DNA from: Paenibacillus marchantiophytorum
GTDB lineage: Bacteria; Bacillota; Bacilli; Paenibacillales; NBRC-103111
Length of the DNA stretch: 64,000 nt
Assembly (NCBI RefSeq): GCF_014640555.1
Contig: NZ_BMHE01000015.1
Span: forward strand, 62,001 to 126,000
Direction of reading: 5' to 3'
Part shown: piece by piece, positions 56,105 to 64,000 of the stretch
Layout: each line of letters starts with the position of its first letter
Numbering within the stretch: the first letter of the stretch is position 1
Translations under genes and position numbers: made by a program
The notes under the pieces: generated by a model
What the model was told of the DNA's origin: nothing
Database searches by the model: none
Seen by the model: the letters and a program-made list of their open reading frames with translations, nothing else

Positions 56105-57433
56105 ATGACAGAAAAGGTTAAAGTAGTAACCCTCGGATGCGAAAAGAATATGGTTGATTCCGAGATTATGGCTGGATTAATACATGGACGTGGTTTTCAA
56201 CTTGTGGACAACAAGGAAGACGCTACCGTCATTATCGTGAACACTTGCGGGTTCATTGATGCAGCAAAAGAAGAATCCGTAAATACAATTTTGGATATGG
56301 CAGAACTGAAACAAACCGCGAATCTCAAAGCGCTTATCGTTTCAGGCTGTTTAACTCAGCGCTACAAGAAGCAGCTAATGGACGAAATGCCAGAAATAGA
56401 TGGCATCGTTGGTACTGGTGATTTTGATAAAATCAATCATATCGTAGATGAAGCTCTGCGCGGCAAGAAACCGGTTCTAGTGGGGAATCCGGTATTTAAT
56501 TATGATGCGGATCTGCCAAGACTCGTGGCAACACCGCGCTATACAGCCTATGTGAAAATCGCAGAGGGATGCGACAATGCTTGTACGTTTTGCAGTATTC
56601 CGATTATGCGCGGTGCCTTCAAAAGCAGAAGCATGGAGTCTGTCGTTGCGGAAGTGGCTAATTTGGCTGCACAAGGCGTTAAGGAAATTAGTCTTATTGC
56701 ACAAGATTCCACGAACTACGGTACCGATCTTTATGATAGCTTTATGCTGCCTACCTTATTGAATAAAGTCAGCGAAGTAGAAGGTATTGAGTGGGTAAGA
56801 CTGCATTATGCGTATCCTGGATTCTTTAGCGACGAGCTGATTGAAGTCATGGCGTCTAATCCCAAGATCTGCAAGTATATCGATATGCCGCTGCAACACA
56901 GTGAAGATTCGATCCTTAAGCGGATGAGAAGACCAGGTCGCCAGAAAGATACGCGTGAGTTGGTCCGCAAAATCCGTGAGGCTATTCCTGATGTCGCGCT
57001 GCGCACATCGCTGATTGTTGGTTTCCCAGGGGAAACGGAGGAAGATTTCGAAAACTTAAAGAAATTCGTAAGCGACGTACAATTCGATCGTCTGGGTGTA
57101 TTTGCTTACTCCAAGGAAGACGATACGCCAGCAGCACGTTTGCCGGATCAAGTTCCGGAAGATGTGAAAGAATATCGCGCGAACTCCATAATGGAAATTC
57201 AACGTGAAATTTCGAATATACGCGGCGGACGCCGTATCGGTCAAGAAATTGATGTGCTGATTGAAAGATACGATGGCAGAAGCGATGTCTATATTGGCCG
57301 TTCCCAGTTTGACGCTCCCGAGATTGATGGCGAAGTATTCGTTTCTAACGCGAAGCTGAATATTGGCGAGATGGCCAAAGTTCGCATTACCCACTCCTAT
57401 GAGTTTGATTTATCAGGGGAGGTTATTGCATGA
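56105..57433 (+). CDS. rimO: Ribosomal protein S12 methylthiotransferase RimO
   Basis: RimO adds a beta-methylthio group to an Asp of ribosomal protein S12. The 442-residue radical SAM protein has the N-terminal cluster domain (VVTLGCEKNMVDSE, NTCGFID, SGCLTQRY), the radical SAM CxxxCxxC in AEGCDNACTFCSIP, and a C-terminal TRAM domain (DVLIERYDGRSDVYIGRS). LGCEKNMVDSE favours RimO over MiaB. ATG 56105 is about 11 nt after GGAGGT; an in-frame ATG at 56051 overlaps the promoter. It ends in a 4-nt overlap with pgsA. Confidence 0.94.
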   Translation: MTEKVKVVTLGCEKNMVDSEIMAGLIHGRGFQLVDNKEDATVIIVNTCGFIDAAKEESVNTILDMAELKQTANLKALIVSGCLTQRYKKQLMDEMPEIDGIVGTGDFDKINHIVDEALRGKKPVLVGNPVFNYDADLPRLVATPRYTAYVKIAEGCDNACTFCSIPIMRGAFKSRSMESVVAEVANLAAQGVKEISLIAQDSTNYGTDLYDSFMLPTLLNKVSEVEGIEWVRLHYAYPGFFSDELIEVMASNPKICKYIDMPLQHSEDSILKRMRRPGRQKDTRELVRKIREAIPDVALRTSLIVGFPGETEEDFENLKKFVSDVQFDRLGVFAYSKEDDTPAARLPDQVPEDVKEYRANSIMEIQREISNIRGGRRIGQEIDVLIERYDGRSDVYIGRSQFDAPEIDGEVFVSNAKLNIGEMAKVRITHSYEFDLSGEVIA

Positions 57434-58014
57434 ACCTAGCCAATCGCATCACCGTGGCGAGGATTTTATTAGTACCTATCATCATGTTTTTCTTGTTGAT
57501 CAAGGTGAAATTTCCACATATACGGATTGAGGAATTCAGTATTACGTACAATCAAATTATTGCTGCCTTAATTTTCATTATTGCAGCGAGTACCGATAGT
57601 TTAGATGGTTACATAGCTAGAAAACGTAATCTTGTAACTAACTTAGGCAAGCTGTTAGATCCGCTCGCGGATAAGCTGCTTGTTACAGCTGTACTCGTTT
57701 CTTTAGTTGAAATGGATAAAGTAGATGCTTGGATTGTCATTGTGATTATCAGTAGAGAATGGGCAGTTACCGGACTTCGCCAAATTGCTCTATTGGAAGG
57801 CACAGTCATGGCTGCAAGCAAATGGGGAAAGGCAAAGACGGCTGCACAGATTACGGCCATCATTGCACTGCTTATCAATAATTTTCCGTTTACGTTTCTG
57901 CACTTCCCCTTTGATGTTATAGCTAGTTGGGCAGCAGCGATTATTACGGTCTACTCAGGAATTGAGTACTTTGTGAAGAATAAACACGTCATAGACTTTT
58001 CAGAAAAAGCATAA
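57430..58014 (+). CDS. pgsA: CDP-diacylglycerol-glycerol-3-phosphate 3-phosphatidyltransferase
   Basis: PgsA commits CDP-diacylglycerol to phosphatidylglycerol. The 194-residue membrane protein has the CDP-alcohol motif SLDGYIARKRNLVTNLGKLLDPLADK, fitting DGxxAR-x8-Gx3Dx3D, within about five helices. The ATG overlaps the rimO stop in ATGA. It uses the product of CdsA, coded in the same window. Confidence 0.96.
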   Translation: MNLANRITVARILLVPIIMFFLLIKVKFPHIRIEEFSITYNQIIAALIFIIAASTDSLDGYIARKRNLVTNLGKLLDPLADKLLVTAVLVSLVEMDKVDAWIVIVIISREWAVTGLRQIALLEGTVMAASKWGKAKTAAQITAIIALLINNFPFTFLHFPFDVIASWAAAIITVYSGIEYFVKNKHVIDFSEKA

Positions 58015-58036
58015 TAGGGCAACCTATTGGCGATAA

Positions 58037-58094
58037 AACCTACCTCTACATGCGGTCGCTCTTCTTTGAACAGCCGCTATAGAGGTTTTCTTAT
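58037..58094 (+). terminator. Terminator-like structure after pgsA
   Basis: CCTCTA (58043-58048) pairs with TAGAGG (58080-58085), with GCGG/CCGC possible inside, followed by TTTTCTTATTT. The long loop makes it moderate. Confidence 0.6.
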
Positions 58095-58112
58095 TTAAAG
58101 GAGGAATTTGAA

Positions 58113-59363
58113 ATGAAAGCTGAAATTGTCGCTATTGGAACTGAACTATTGCTTGGTCAAATCGTGAACACCAACGCACAATTCCTATCACGTGAATGCG
58201 CTGCGATCGGTGTCGACGTGTATTTGCAAACCGTTGTCGGTGATAATGAACATAGATTGCTTGAAACCTTCAAATTAGCGGCTTCCAGAGCGGACGTCGT
58301 CATTTGTACGGGGGGGCTTGGCCCAACCCAGGATGACTTGACCAAGGACGTGCTGGCCGGGTTCGTAGGCCGTGAACTGATCATCCATGAACCATCGATG
58401 ACAGCCATAACGGATATGTTCCAATCCCGCGGCATTCATATGGTGGAGAGCAATCGAAGACAAGCATTGATGTTGGCGGACAGTGATCCTTTGCATAACG
58501 AAACGGGGCTAGCCGTTGGGATCGCTTTTACATACGAAGGGACCCATTTTATTCTATTGCCAGGTCCTCCCAAAGAAATGAAGCCTATGTTCTCAAAATA
58601 TGCAGTTCCCTGGCTGCAGACTAAGATGACTGACGAAGTGCCTCTTTATTCCAAGATGCTTAAATTTGCCGGCATCGGCGAATCCAATCTGGAACATCAA
58701 TTGCTTGATTTGATTGCAGCCCAAACCGATCCAACCATTGCTCCCTACGCCAAAGAAGGCGAAGTGACGATTCGTATTACGACACGTGCACAATCGGCTG
58801 AAGAAGGCGAGAAAAAGCTGCAATCCACGGAAGAAGCGATCAGAAGTCGATTGTCTGAACATCTCTATGCGAATCATGACGTCCCTATTGAAGCCGTCGT
58901 TGTACAATTGTTGGCGGCTAAGAAATTAACGCTTGCCGTTGCGGAAAGCTGTACAGGCGGTTTGTTGGGTGATCTGATAACTTCAATTCCAGGCAGCTCG
59001 CAGCCATTTCTTGGAGGCATCATCTGTTATACAAATGCGCTCAAACATCAGCTTCTTTCAGTTCCGCTGGAAGTTCTTGAAGGCGAGGGAGCTCCCGGTG
59101 CGGTGAGCAGTGAAACAGCTGTTCTGCTAGCTGAACATATAAGCGGGAAGACCGGAAGTGACTTTGGCATCTCGATTACCGGCGTAGCGGGTCCAAGCTC
59201 TTCAGAAGGCAAGCCGGTAGGGTTGGTCTATATTGGATTCGCGCAAAAAAATAAGCCAACCCAAGTGATTGCGCTGCAGCTTTCGGGCAATCGGGAATCG
59301 ATCAAACATAGAGCAGCCAAAAGCGCGCTCTATCAATTATGGAAACAGTTGAAAGATCAATAA
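58113..59363 (+). CDS. cinA: Competence/damage-inducible protein CinA
   Basis: CinA combines a molybdopterin-binding-like domain and a nicotinamide-nucleotide amidase domain. The 416-residue protein shows MKAEIVAIGTELLLGQIVNTN, CTGGLGPTQDDLTKD and, near 275, AVAESCTGGLLGDLITSIPGSS with the VSSETAVLLAEHI and ISITGVAGPSS segments. AAAGGAGG precedes the ATG. It lies upstream of recA as in many Bacilli and may be partly cotranscribed, though a terminator separates them. Confidence 0.95.
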   Translation: MKAEIVAIGTELLLGQIVNTNAQFLSRECAAIGVDVYLQTVVGDNEHRLLETFKLAASRADVVICTGGLGPTQDDLTKDVLAGFVGRELIIHEPSMTAITDMFQSRGIHMVESNRRQALMLADSDPLHNETGLAVGIAFTYEGTHFILLPGPPKEMKPMFSKYAVPWLQTKMTDEVPLYSKMLKFAGIGESNLEHQLLDLIAAQTDPTIAPYAKEGEVTIRITTRAQSAEEGEKKLQSTEEAIRSRLSEHLYANHDVPIEAVVVQLLAAKKLTLAVAESCTGGLLGDLITSIPGSSQPFLGGIICYTNALKHQLLSVPLEVLEGEGAPGAVSSETAVLLAEHISGKTGSDFGISITGVAGPSSSEGKPVGLVYIGFAQKNKPTQVIALQLSGNRESIKHRAAKSALYQLWKQLKDQ

Positions 59364-59399
59364 TGTTCGCTTATAATAAGAGTAAGTGTTAACGGAAGG

Positions 59400-59435
59400 A
59401 CCGTAGCAAAGCGATAACTTTGTTGCGGTTTTTTG
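59400..59435 (+). terminator. Intrinsic terminator between cinA and recA
   Basis: ACCGTAGCAAAG (59400-59411) pairs with CTTTGTTGCGGT (59418-59429) using G-T wobbles, followed by a T-run. Confidence 0.88.
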
Positions 59436-59452
59436 TTTGTTCGCTAAAAAGT

Positions 59453-59466
59453 CGAATGTATGTTCG
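59453..59466 (+). promoter_or_regulatory. SOS box (LexA site) upstream of recA
   Basis: CGAATGTATGTTCG differs at one position from the Gram-positive LexA consensus CGAACRNRYGTTYG. It lies 9 nt before the -35 of the recA promoter, fitting damage-inducible control. Confidence 0.85.
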
Positions 59467-59475
59467 AAAAAATGC

Positions 59476-59504
59476 TTGGCAAACACCCTGAAACAGGTTA
59501 TCAT
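59476..59504 (+). promoter_or_regulatory. SigA promoter of recA
   Basis: TTGGCA (59476-59481) and TATCAT (59499-59504) are 17 nt apart. A second TATAAT at 59510-59515 has no good -35. Confidence 0.7.
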
Positions 59505-59538
59505 ATACCTATAATGATAGAAGAAGGAAGTGATTGTT

Positions 59539-60582
59539 TTGACAGATCGTCGCGCAGCACTTGATAATGCACTACGTCAAATTGAAAAACAGTTCGGTAA
59601 AGGCTCCATCATGAAACTGGGAGAGTCTACGCATATGCAAGTTGAAACGATTTCGACTGGAGCACTTGCGCTTGATATTGCGCTCGGTATAGGTGGATTC
59701 CCACGCGGAAGAATTATTGAAGTTTACGGTCCGGAATCTTCAGGTAAAACGACGGTAGCCCTTCACGCGATTGCAGAAGTACAGAGAGTTGGCGGACAAG
59801 CTGCCTTTATTGATGCAGAGCATGCCCTGGATCCTTCTTACGCAAGTAAACTTGGTATTAACATAGATGAGCTTCTATTATCCCAACCAGACACGGGTGA
59901 GCAAGCTTTAGAGATCGCTGAAGCGCTTGTACGCAGTGGCGCAGTGGATATCATCGTCATTGACTCGGTTGCTGCGCTTGTTCCGAAAGCGGAAATTGAA
60001 GGCGAGATGGGCGATTCACACGTTGGTTTGCAGGCTCGCTTGATGTCTCAAGCTCTTCGTAAGCTTTCAGGTGCAATTAACAAGTCCAAAGTTATTGCGA
60101 TCTTCATCAACCAATTGCGTGAAAAAGTCGGCGTCATGTTCGGTAACCCAGAGACAACGCCGGGTGGTCGCGCATTGAAGTTCTACTCCTCTGTACGACT
60201 TGATGTTCGTCGTATTGAAACGATCAAACAAGGAAATGACATGGTCGGTAACCGTACAAGAATTAAGGTCGTTAAGAATAAAGTAGCGCCTCCATTCAAA
60301 CAAGCGGAAGTTGATATTATGTATGGCGAGGGTATTTCACGCGAAGGCAGTATTATTGATATCGGTACAGAGATGGATATCGTTAATAAGAGCGGAGCTT
60401 GGTACTCGTATGAAGGCGAGCGACTGGGTCAAGGTCGTGAGAATGCGAAGCAATTCTTGAAAGACAACAAAGCTATTTCCGAAACGATTGAGCTGAAAAT
60501 TCGTGAAAACAGCAATTTAGTCAAAGTTGTTGGTCTAAACGAAGATGAGGACGAAGATGAATTGGAAGTTGCTTTCGAATAA
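59539..60582 (+). CDS. recA: Recombinase RecA
   Basis: RecA forms filaments on single-stranded DNA for strand exchange and triggers LexA cleavage. The 347-residue protein has [22 protein letters not shown], Walker [10 protein letters not shown] near 65, the IDAEHALDP and [15 protein letters not shown] segments, [41 protein letters not shown] and [28 protein letters not shown] chose TTG 59539, giving MTDRRAALD, which matches the family N-terminus; GTG 59530 is the alternative. Confidence 0.97.
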   Translation: MTDRRAALDNALRQIEKQFGKGSIMKLGESTHMQVETISTGALALDIALGIGGFPRGRIIEVYGPESSGKTTVALHAIAEVQRVGGQAAFIDAEHALDPSYASKLGINIDELLLSQPDTGEQALEIAEALVRSGAVDIIVIDSVAALVPKAEIEGEMGDSHVGLQARLMSQALRKLSGAINKSKVIAIFINQLREKVGVMFGNPETTPGGRALKFYSSVRLDVRRIETIKQGNDMVGNRTRIKVVKNKVAPPFKQAEVDIMYGEGISREGSIIDIGTEMDIVNKSGAWYSYEGERLGQGRENAKQFLKDNKAISETIELKIRENSNLVKVVGLNEDEDEDELEVAFE

Positions 60583-60600
60583 CATTTAAATCATAGAGGA

Positions 60601-60632
60601 AAGCACCTTTAACCTTGGGTTAAGGTGCTTTT
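60601..60632 (+). terminator. Intrinsic terminator between recA and recX
   Basis: AAGCACCTTTAACC (60601-60614) pairs with GGTTAAGGTGCTT (60618-60630) with one bulged T, followed by more T residues. recX expression would depend on read-through. Confidence 0.88.
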
Positions 60633-60655
60633 CATTTTAGGGGAGTTGGCTGGAT

Positions 60656-61345
60656 ATGAGCGATGAAGAGCAAACATTGTCAATAATTACGCTGGTTGAG
60701 AAACAAAAGAAAGGCAGGCATCGCTATAATATTTTTATCAATGAGGAGTACGCCTTCTCGGTTCATGAAGATATTTTGATCAAGCATCGATTAGTTAAGG
60801 GAGAAATTATTAATCAACAGGATTTTGAAAAAATTACGATTGATGAAGAACGTAATAGTGCGTACCTAAAAGCGATACGTATTATTGGACGTCGCCCTCA
60901 TTCGGCAATCGAAGTTAAACGCAAGCTGAAAGAAGCGGGTTACGAAGCGGCAGTCATCGATTGGGCATGTGAGAAGATGGCTGAACAGAATTATCTCAAT
61001 GATGAAGAGTTTGCGAAAATGTGGACAGACAGTCGGATTATTACGCAACGCAAAGGTCGGAATTTGGTTCGTCAGGAACTTCAACAAAAAGGTATCGATA
61101 AGGAATTGGTGAAAAATGCAATGGAAACGATCAATCCTGATGATGAATTTGCGGGTGCTATGAAACTCGCTCAAACAAAATGGAAGCAAACCTCAGGCAA
61201 AATGATGGATCGCAAAAGAAAAACAGGCGCCTTTTTGATGCGCCGAGGGTATACAGGATCTATTGTTAGCAAGGTTTTGGCCCAAGTCAGCAGCGAACCT
61301 GACGACGAAGAGTTTGATTTCATCGATGATAATTTTGATAATTAA
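60656..61345 (+). CDS. recX: Recombination regulator RecX
   Basis: RecX modulates RecA filaments. The 229-residue protein is made of three-helix repeats: ITLVEKQKKGRHRYNIFINEEYAFSV, then IRIIGRRPHSAIEVKRKLKEAGYEAAVIDWACEKMAEQNYLNDEEFAKMWTDSR and a C-terminal MMDRKRKTGAFLMRRGYTGSIVSKVL. An acidic tail follows. GGGG lies upstream of the ATG. B. subtilis carries its recX elsewhere, so the recA linkage here resembles other lineages. Confidence 0.93.
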   Translation: MSDEEQTLSIITLVEKQKKGRHRYNIFINEEYAFSVHEDILIKHRLVKGEIINQQDFEKITIDEERNSAYLKAIRIIGRRPHSAIEVKRKLKEAGYEAAVIDWACEKMAEQNYLNDEEFAKMWTDSRIITQRKGRNLVRQELQQKGIDKELVKNAMETINPDDEFAGAMKLAQTKWKQTSGKMMDRKRKTGAFLMRRGYTGSIVSKVLAQVSSEPDDEEFDFIDDNFDN

Positions 61346-61383
61346 TGTCATTAATTAAAAGGACGTTTAGTTAATGTCATTAA
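61342..61383 (+). repeat. Two copies of a 13-bp palindrome between recX and rny
   Basis: TTAATGTCATTAA occurs at 61342-61354 (overlapping the recX stop) and at 61371-61383. Each is a perfect inverted repeat around a central base, and the starts are 29 bp apart. A related TGACATT lies at 61414-61420, just before the rny promoter. Confidence 0.75.
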
Positions 61384-61424
61384 CCATAGTTTGGGACTCT
61401 TGTGAGAGAATCCATGACATTCGC

Positions 61425-61454
61425 TTGACAAGCTTCTTCGACAAAAGATAAAAT
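61425..61454 (+). promoter_or_regulatory. Probable SigA promoter of rny
   Basis: TTGACA (61425-61430) and TAAAAT (61449-61454) are 18 nt apart. Transcription from here gives a leader of about 260 nt before rny. Confidence 0.65.
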
Positions 61455-61459
61455 AACAG

Positions 61460-61712
61460 TGTATATTTTCATAATTTGTTCAAAATCATACTTCTATCAT
61501 TGATTTTGAGGGAACAGATGTAGAAACCGCCAATTTTTACACTGTTGATTATGGATTATTAGCACTATAGTGCCTCTAACGCACAGTGCGCATTCATTTA
61601 AAAGCCATACTCTTTTTCATCATAGGGTATGTATGACTAGCCAAACAATTAAAAATCGGATTAAAAAACCGAACGGAATCCCAGGCTAACACCTTGGAGA
61701 AACCAACGAGGA
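61460..61712 (+). promoter_or_regulatory. Long rny leader region
   Basis: No gene is seen in this stretch. It contains the palindrome GCACTATAGTGC (61562-61573), the nearly adjacent inverted repeat CGCACAGTGCG (61580-61590), a CGG/CCG stem near 61660-61676, and TTGG/CCAA flanking GAGAAA close to the ribosome site. It may carry RNA-level control, perhaps by RNase Y itself. Confidence 0.4.
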
Positions 61713-61722
61713 GGTGAACAAG

Positions 61723-63264
61723 ATGATGTCTTTCATCTGGGTCGCGATCATTCTCATTGTTGGAGCTGCATGCTTAGGGATTGGTTATTTTATCCGTAAA
61801 TCTCTTGCAGAAGCGAAAATTTCCAGTGCTGAAACAGCCGCTGAACAGATTAGAGAATCTGCCAAGAAGGAAGCAGAAGCACTGAAAAAAGAAACGGTTC
61901 TGGAAGCAAAGGACGAAGTGCATAAGCTGAGGTCCGAAGCTGAAAAAGACATTCGTGAACGTCGGAATGAAATACAACGACAAGAAAGACGATTGTTGCA
62001 AAAAGAGGAATCGCTGGATAAAAAATTAGAATCTCTCGAGCGTAAAGAAGAGCAAGTTGCCAACAAAGAGAAGCGGATCGAGGATACACAAACACAAATT
62101 GATCAGCTGTACAAGAGCCAAGTTTCGGAGTTAGAGCGGATTTCCGGTCTTACAATGGAGGAAGCGAAAAGCATCATCCTCACCAACGTAGAACAGGAAG
62201 TACGTCACGAAACGGCACAGTTGATTAAAGAGATTGAACAACAAGCCAAAGAAGAAGGCGATAAGAAAGCCCGTGAGATCATCACGCTCGCTATTCAACG
62301 ATGCGCGGCAGATCACGTTGCTGAGACGACGGTTTCCGTTGTTTCATTGCCTAATGAAGAGATGAAAGGCCGCATTATCGGTCGTGAAGGACGTAATATT
62401 CGTGCACTTGAAACATTAACGGGTATCGACCTCATCATTGATGATACGCCAGAAGCTGTTATTTTATCTGGATTTGATCCCATCCGACGCGAAATTGCTC
62501 GTACCTCTTTGGAGAAACTGGTTGCTGATGGACGTATTCATCCAGCACGGATCGAAGAAATGGTTGAGAAATCCCGCAAGGAAGTGGACGAGCGTATCCG
62601 CGAATACGGAGAGCAAGCCACTTTCGAGGTTGGCGTACATGGTTTGCATCCTGACTTGATTAAAATTTTGGGACGTCTGAAATTTAGAACAAGTTACGGT
62701 CAGAACGTGTTGAAACATTCCATGGAAGTAGCTTATCTGGCTGGTCTGATGGCCGGGGAGCTCGGGGTAGACGTAACTTTGGCGAAACGTGCCGGGCTGC
62801 TTCATGACATCGGTAAGGCACTTGACCACGAGGTCGAAGGATCACACGTGGAAATCGGTGTTGAGATTGGTAAGAAGTACAAGGAGCATCCAGTCGTTAT
62901 TAATAGTATTGCTTCACATCACGGTGACGTGGAAGCAACCTCTGTTATCGCAATGCTGGTTGGAGCTGCTGACGCATTGTCCGCAGCAAGACCGGGAGCA
63001 CGCAGAGAGACACTAGAAACGTACATTAAGCGTCTGGAGAAACTTGAAGAAATTTCTGAATCCTTTGAGGGTGTAGAGAAGTCTTACGCCATTCAAGCTG
63101 GTCGTGAAGTGCGCGTTATGGTACAACCTGAGAAAGTGGATGATACCGAAGCGTTCCGTCTAGCCCGTGATATTACCAAAAAAATCGAGGGTGAACTCGA
63201 TTATCCAGGACATATTAAGGTTACGGTCATTCGTGAAACCAGAGCAGTGGAGTACGCTAAATAA
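61723..63264 (+). CDS. rny: Ribonuclease Y
   Basis: RNase Y is the membrane-anchored endonuclease that starts decay of many mRNAs in Firmicutes. The 513-residue protein has an N-terminal membrane helix ([20 protein letters not shown]), a long coiled coil to about 195, a KH domain ([23 protein letters not shown]) and an HD domain ([15 protein letters not shown]) with metal ligands. I chose ATG 61723, 6-7 nt after GAGGAGGTG; the GTG at 61714 is within that site. Confidence 0.97.
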   Translation: MMSFIWVAIILIVGAACLGIGYFIRKSLAEAKISSAETAAEQIRESAKKEAEALKKETVLEAKDEVHKLRSEAEKDIRERRNEIQRQERRLLQKEESLDKKLESLERKEEQVANKEKRIEDTQTQIDQLYKSQVSELERISGLTMEEAKSIILTNVEQEVRHETAQLIKEIEQQAKEEGDKKAREIITLAIQRCAADHVAETTVSVVSLPNEEMKGRIIGREGRNIRALETLTGIDLIIDDTPEAVILSGFDPIRREIARTSLEKLVADGRIHPARIEEMVEKSRKEVDERIREYGEQATFEVGVHGLHPDLIKILGRLKFRTSYGQNVLKHSMEVAYLAGLMAGELGVDVTLAKRAGLLHDIGKALDHEVEGSHVEIGVEIGKKYKEHPVVINSIASHHGDVEATSVIAMLVGAADALSAARPGARRETLETYIKRLEKLEEISESFEGVEKSYAIQAGREVRVMVQPEKVDDTEAFRLARDITKKIEGELDYPGHIKVTVIRETRAVEYAK

Positions 63265-63275
63265 GAAAGCATGCG

Positions 63276-63310
63276 AAAAGTGGCTGATATAGCCACTTTT
63301 CCTTATTTTT
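63276..63310 (+). terminator. Intrinsic terminator after rny
   Basis: AAAAGTGGCT (63276-63285) pairs perfectly with AGCCACTTTT (63291-63300) around GATAT, then a T-rich stretch. Confidence 0.9.
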
Positions 63311-63376
63311 AAGGCAAATGGTTGAAATCATCATCGCGAGACTATGCAGGGTTTGAAAAGGAGCTATATTGAAGTT

Positions 63377-64000
63377 ATGAAAATTGTATTTATTGGAGAT
63401 ATCGTTGGATCCGTAGGTAGGAAAGCACTAAAGAACATTATGCCAAGATTGAAGCAAGCACATCCTCATGCTGTCTTTATTGCCAATGGGGAGAACGCGG
63501 CAGCTGGGAAGGGCATTACCTCAGCTATTGCCAAAGAAATCTATGAGATGGGCATTCAGGCCCTTACAATGGGCAATCATACATGGGATCAAAAAGAAAT
63601 ATTCGATTTTATCGATCGTGATGAGAAAATGATTAGACCTGCGAACTTTCCACCGGGTACACCGGGCAGAGGACATACCGTCATTAAAGTGAAAGACCAA
63701 GAACTATTAATTATCAATTTGCAAGGAAGGACGTTCTTGCCGCCGATCGATTGCCCGTTCCGCAAAGTGGATGAGATTCTTGAAGCTGACAAGAAAAAGC
63801 ATAAATTCGTTTTCGTCGATTTTCATGCAGAAGCAACTTCGGAGAAAATTGCCATGGGTTGGCATTTGGACGGAAAAGCCTCAGCTGTCGTCGGGACGCA
63901 TACGCACGTTCAAACGAATGATAATCGCGTTTTGCCGCAGGGGACTGCTTATATAACGGATGTGGGAATGGTCGGGCCTCGCGATGGCATTCTCGGCGTA
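63377..64000 (+). CDS. ymdB: YmdB-family metallophosphoesterase (3' partial)
   Basis: The reading frame from ATG 63377 stays open to the window edge (208 codons). It starts KIVFIGDIVGSVGRKALKNIMPRLK and has the metal-binding motifs GENAAAGKG, GNHTWDQKE, DFHAEATSEK and GTHTHVQTND, the TIGR00282/YmdB signature. B. subtilis YmdB is a cyclic-nucleotide phosphodiesterase that affects biofilm and motility switching, and it follows rny there too. The AAAAGGAG ribosome site is 13 nt before the ATG, rather far. The C-terminus lies outside the window. Confidence 0.93.
   Translation, partial: MKIVFIGDIVGSVGRKALKNIMPRLKQAHPHAVFIANGENAAAGKGITSAIAKEIYEMGIQALTMGNHTWDQKEIFDFIDRDEKMIRPANFPPGTPGRGHTVIKVKDQELLIINLQGRTFLPPIDCPFRKVDEILEADKKKHKFVFVDFHAEATSEKIAMGWHLDGKASAVVGTHTHVQTNDNRVLPQGTAYITDVGMVGPRDGILGV

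Noticed and set aside
61562-61590. CRISPR-like or transposon-end repeats upstream of rny
   Set aside because: Only two short, different palindromes occur. There is no regular spacing, no spacer pattern and no transposase.

Overview
The window is a contiguous piece of core chromosome from an endospore-forming, flagellated Firmicute. Gene content and order follow the Bacillus subtilis fla/che - rpsB - polC - nusA/infB - pnp - spoVF - spoIIIE - pgsA - recA - rny backbone. Details point to Paenibacillaceae, most likely Paenibacillus or a close relative: a short EF-Ts, a short archaeal/eukaryotic-type ProRS in place of the bacterial type, dut after the M16 peptidase, and rimO and a yajQ homologue between rodZ and pgsA. 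The genus is an inference; no rRNA gene is present. All genes lie on the + strand. I see no tRNA, rRNA, CRISPR, prophage, transposon or IS.

Layout. (1) 1-9562: end of the flagellar/chemotaxis operon (flhG tail, cheB, cheA, cheW, cheC, cheD, sigD) with five poorly characterised genes: a membrane protein between cheD and sigD, a DUF342/FapA-like protein, a small hydrophilic protein, a SwrB-like anchored protein and an MltG-like membrane protein. (2) 9563-22917: translation, envelope and replication (rpsB, tsf, pyrH, frr, uppS, cdsA, dxr, rseP, proS, polC). (3) 22918-34403: rimP-nusA-rnpM-ylxQ-infB-rbfA-nrnA-truB-ribF, then rpsO and pnp, covering transcription, initiation, ribosome maturation and RNA decay. 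(4) 34404-44130: an inactive-looking polysaccharide deacetylase homologue, an M16 peptidase, dut, dipicolinate synthase spoVFAB and the diaminopimelate genes asd-dapG-dapA, then an RNase J. (5) 44131-54420: tepA, ylzJ, spoIIIE/ftsK, sleB, the EF-P-modification trio yfmF-yfmH-ymfI, ymfJ, a lipoprotein of unknown function and ymfK. (6) 54421-64000: rodZ, yajQ, rimO, pgsA, cinA, recA, recX, rny and the start of ymdB, which runs off the window.

How the genes work together. The che genes and SigD drive motility. The translation block couples ribosomal protein, elongation-factor and recycling-factor synthesis to isoprenoid and phospholipid synthesis. asd-dapG-dapA make dihydrodipicolinate, which SpoVFAB oxidises to spore dipicolinate. 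SpoIIIE moves DNA into the forespore and SleB later degrades cortex. RNase J, PNPase, RNase Y and NrnA form most of a Gram-positive RNA decay set.

The most interesting signals are regulatory. A perfect 9-bp inverted repeat wraps the spoIIIE -10 box and overlaps its Shine-Dalgarno. Good SigK-like and SigG-like promoters precede spoVFA and sleB. An SOS box precedes recA. Structured leaders precede rpsB, rseP, rimP, rpsO, pnp, ymfJ and rny. The IF2 gene carries a 36-bp tandem repeat array coding a long disordered N-terminus. I found no clearly novel multi-gene system; the tail of the fla/che operon is the best set of uncharacterised genes. Many genes use TTG or GTG starts, which I chose from Shine-Dalgarno spacing and protein N-termini.
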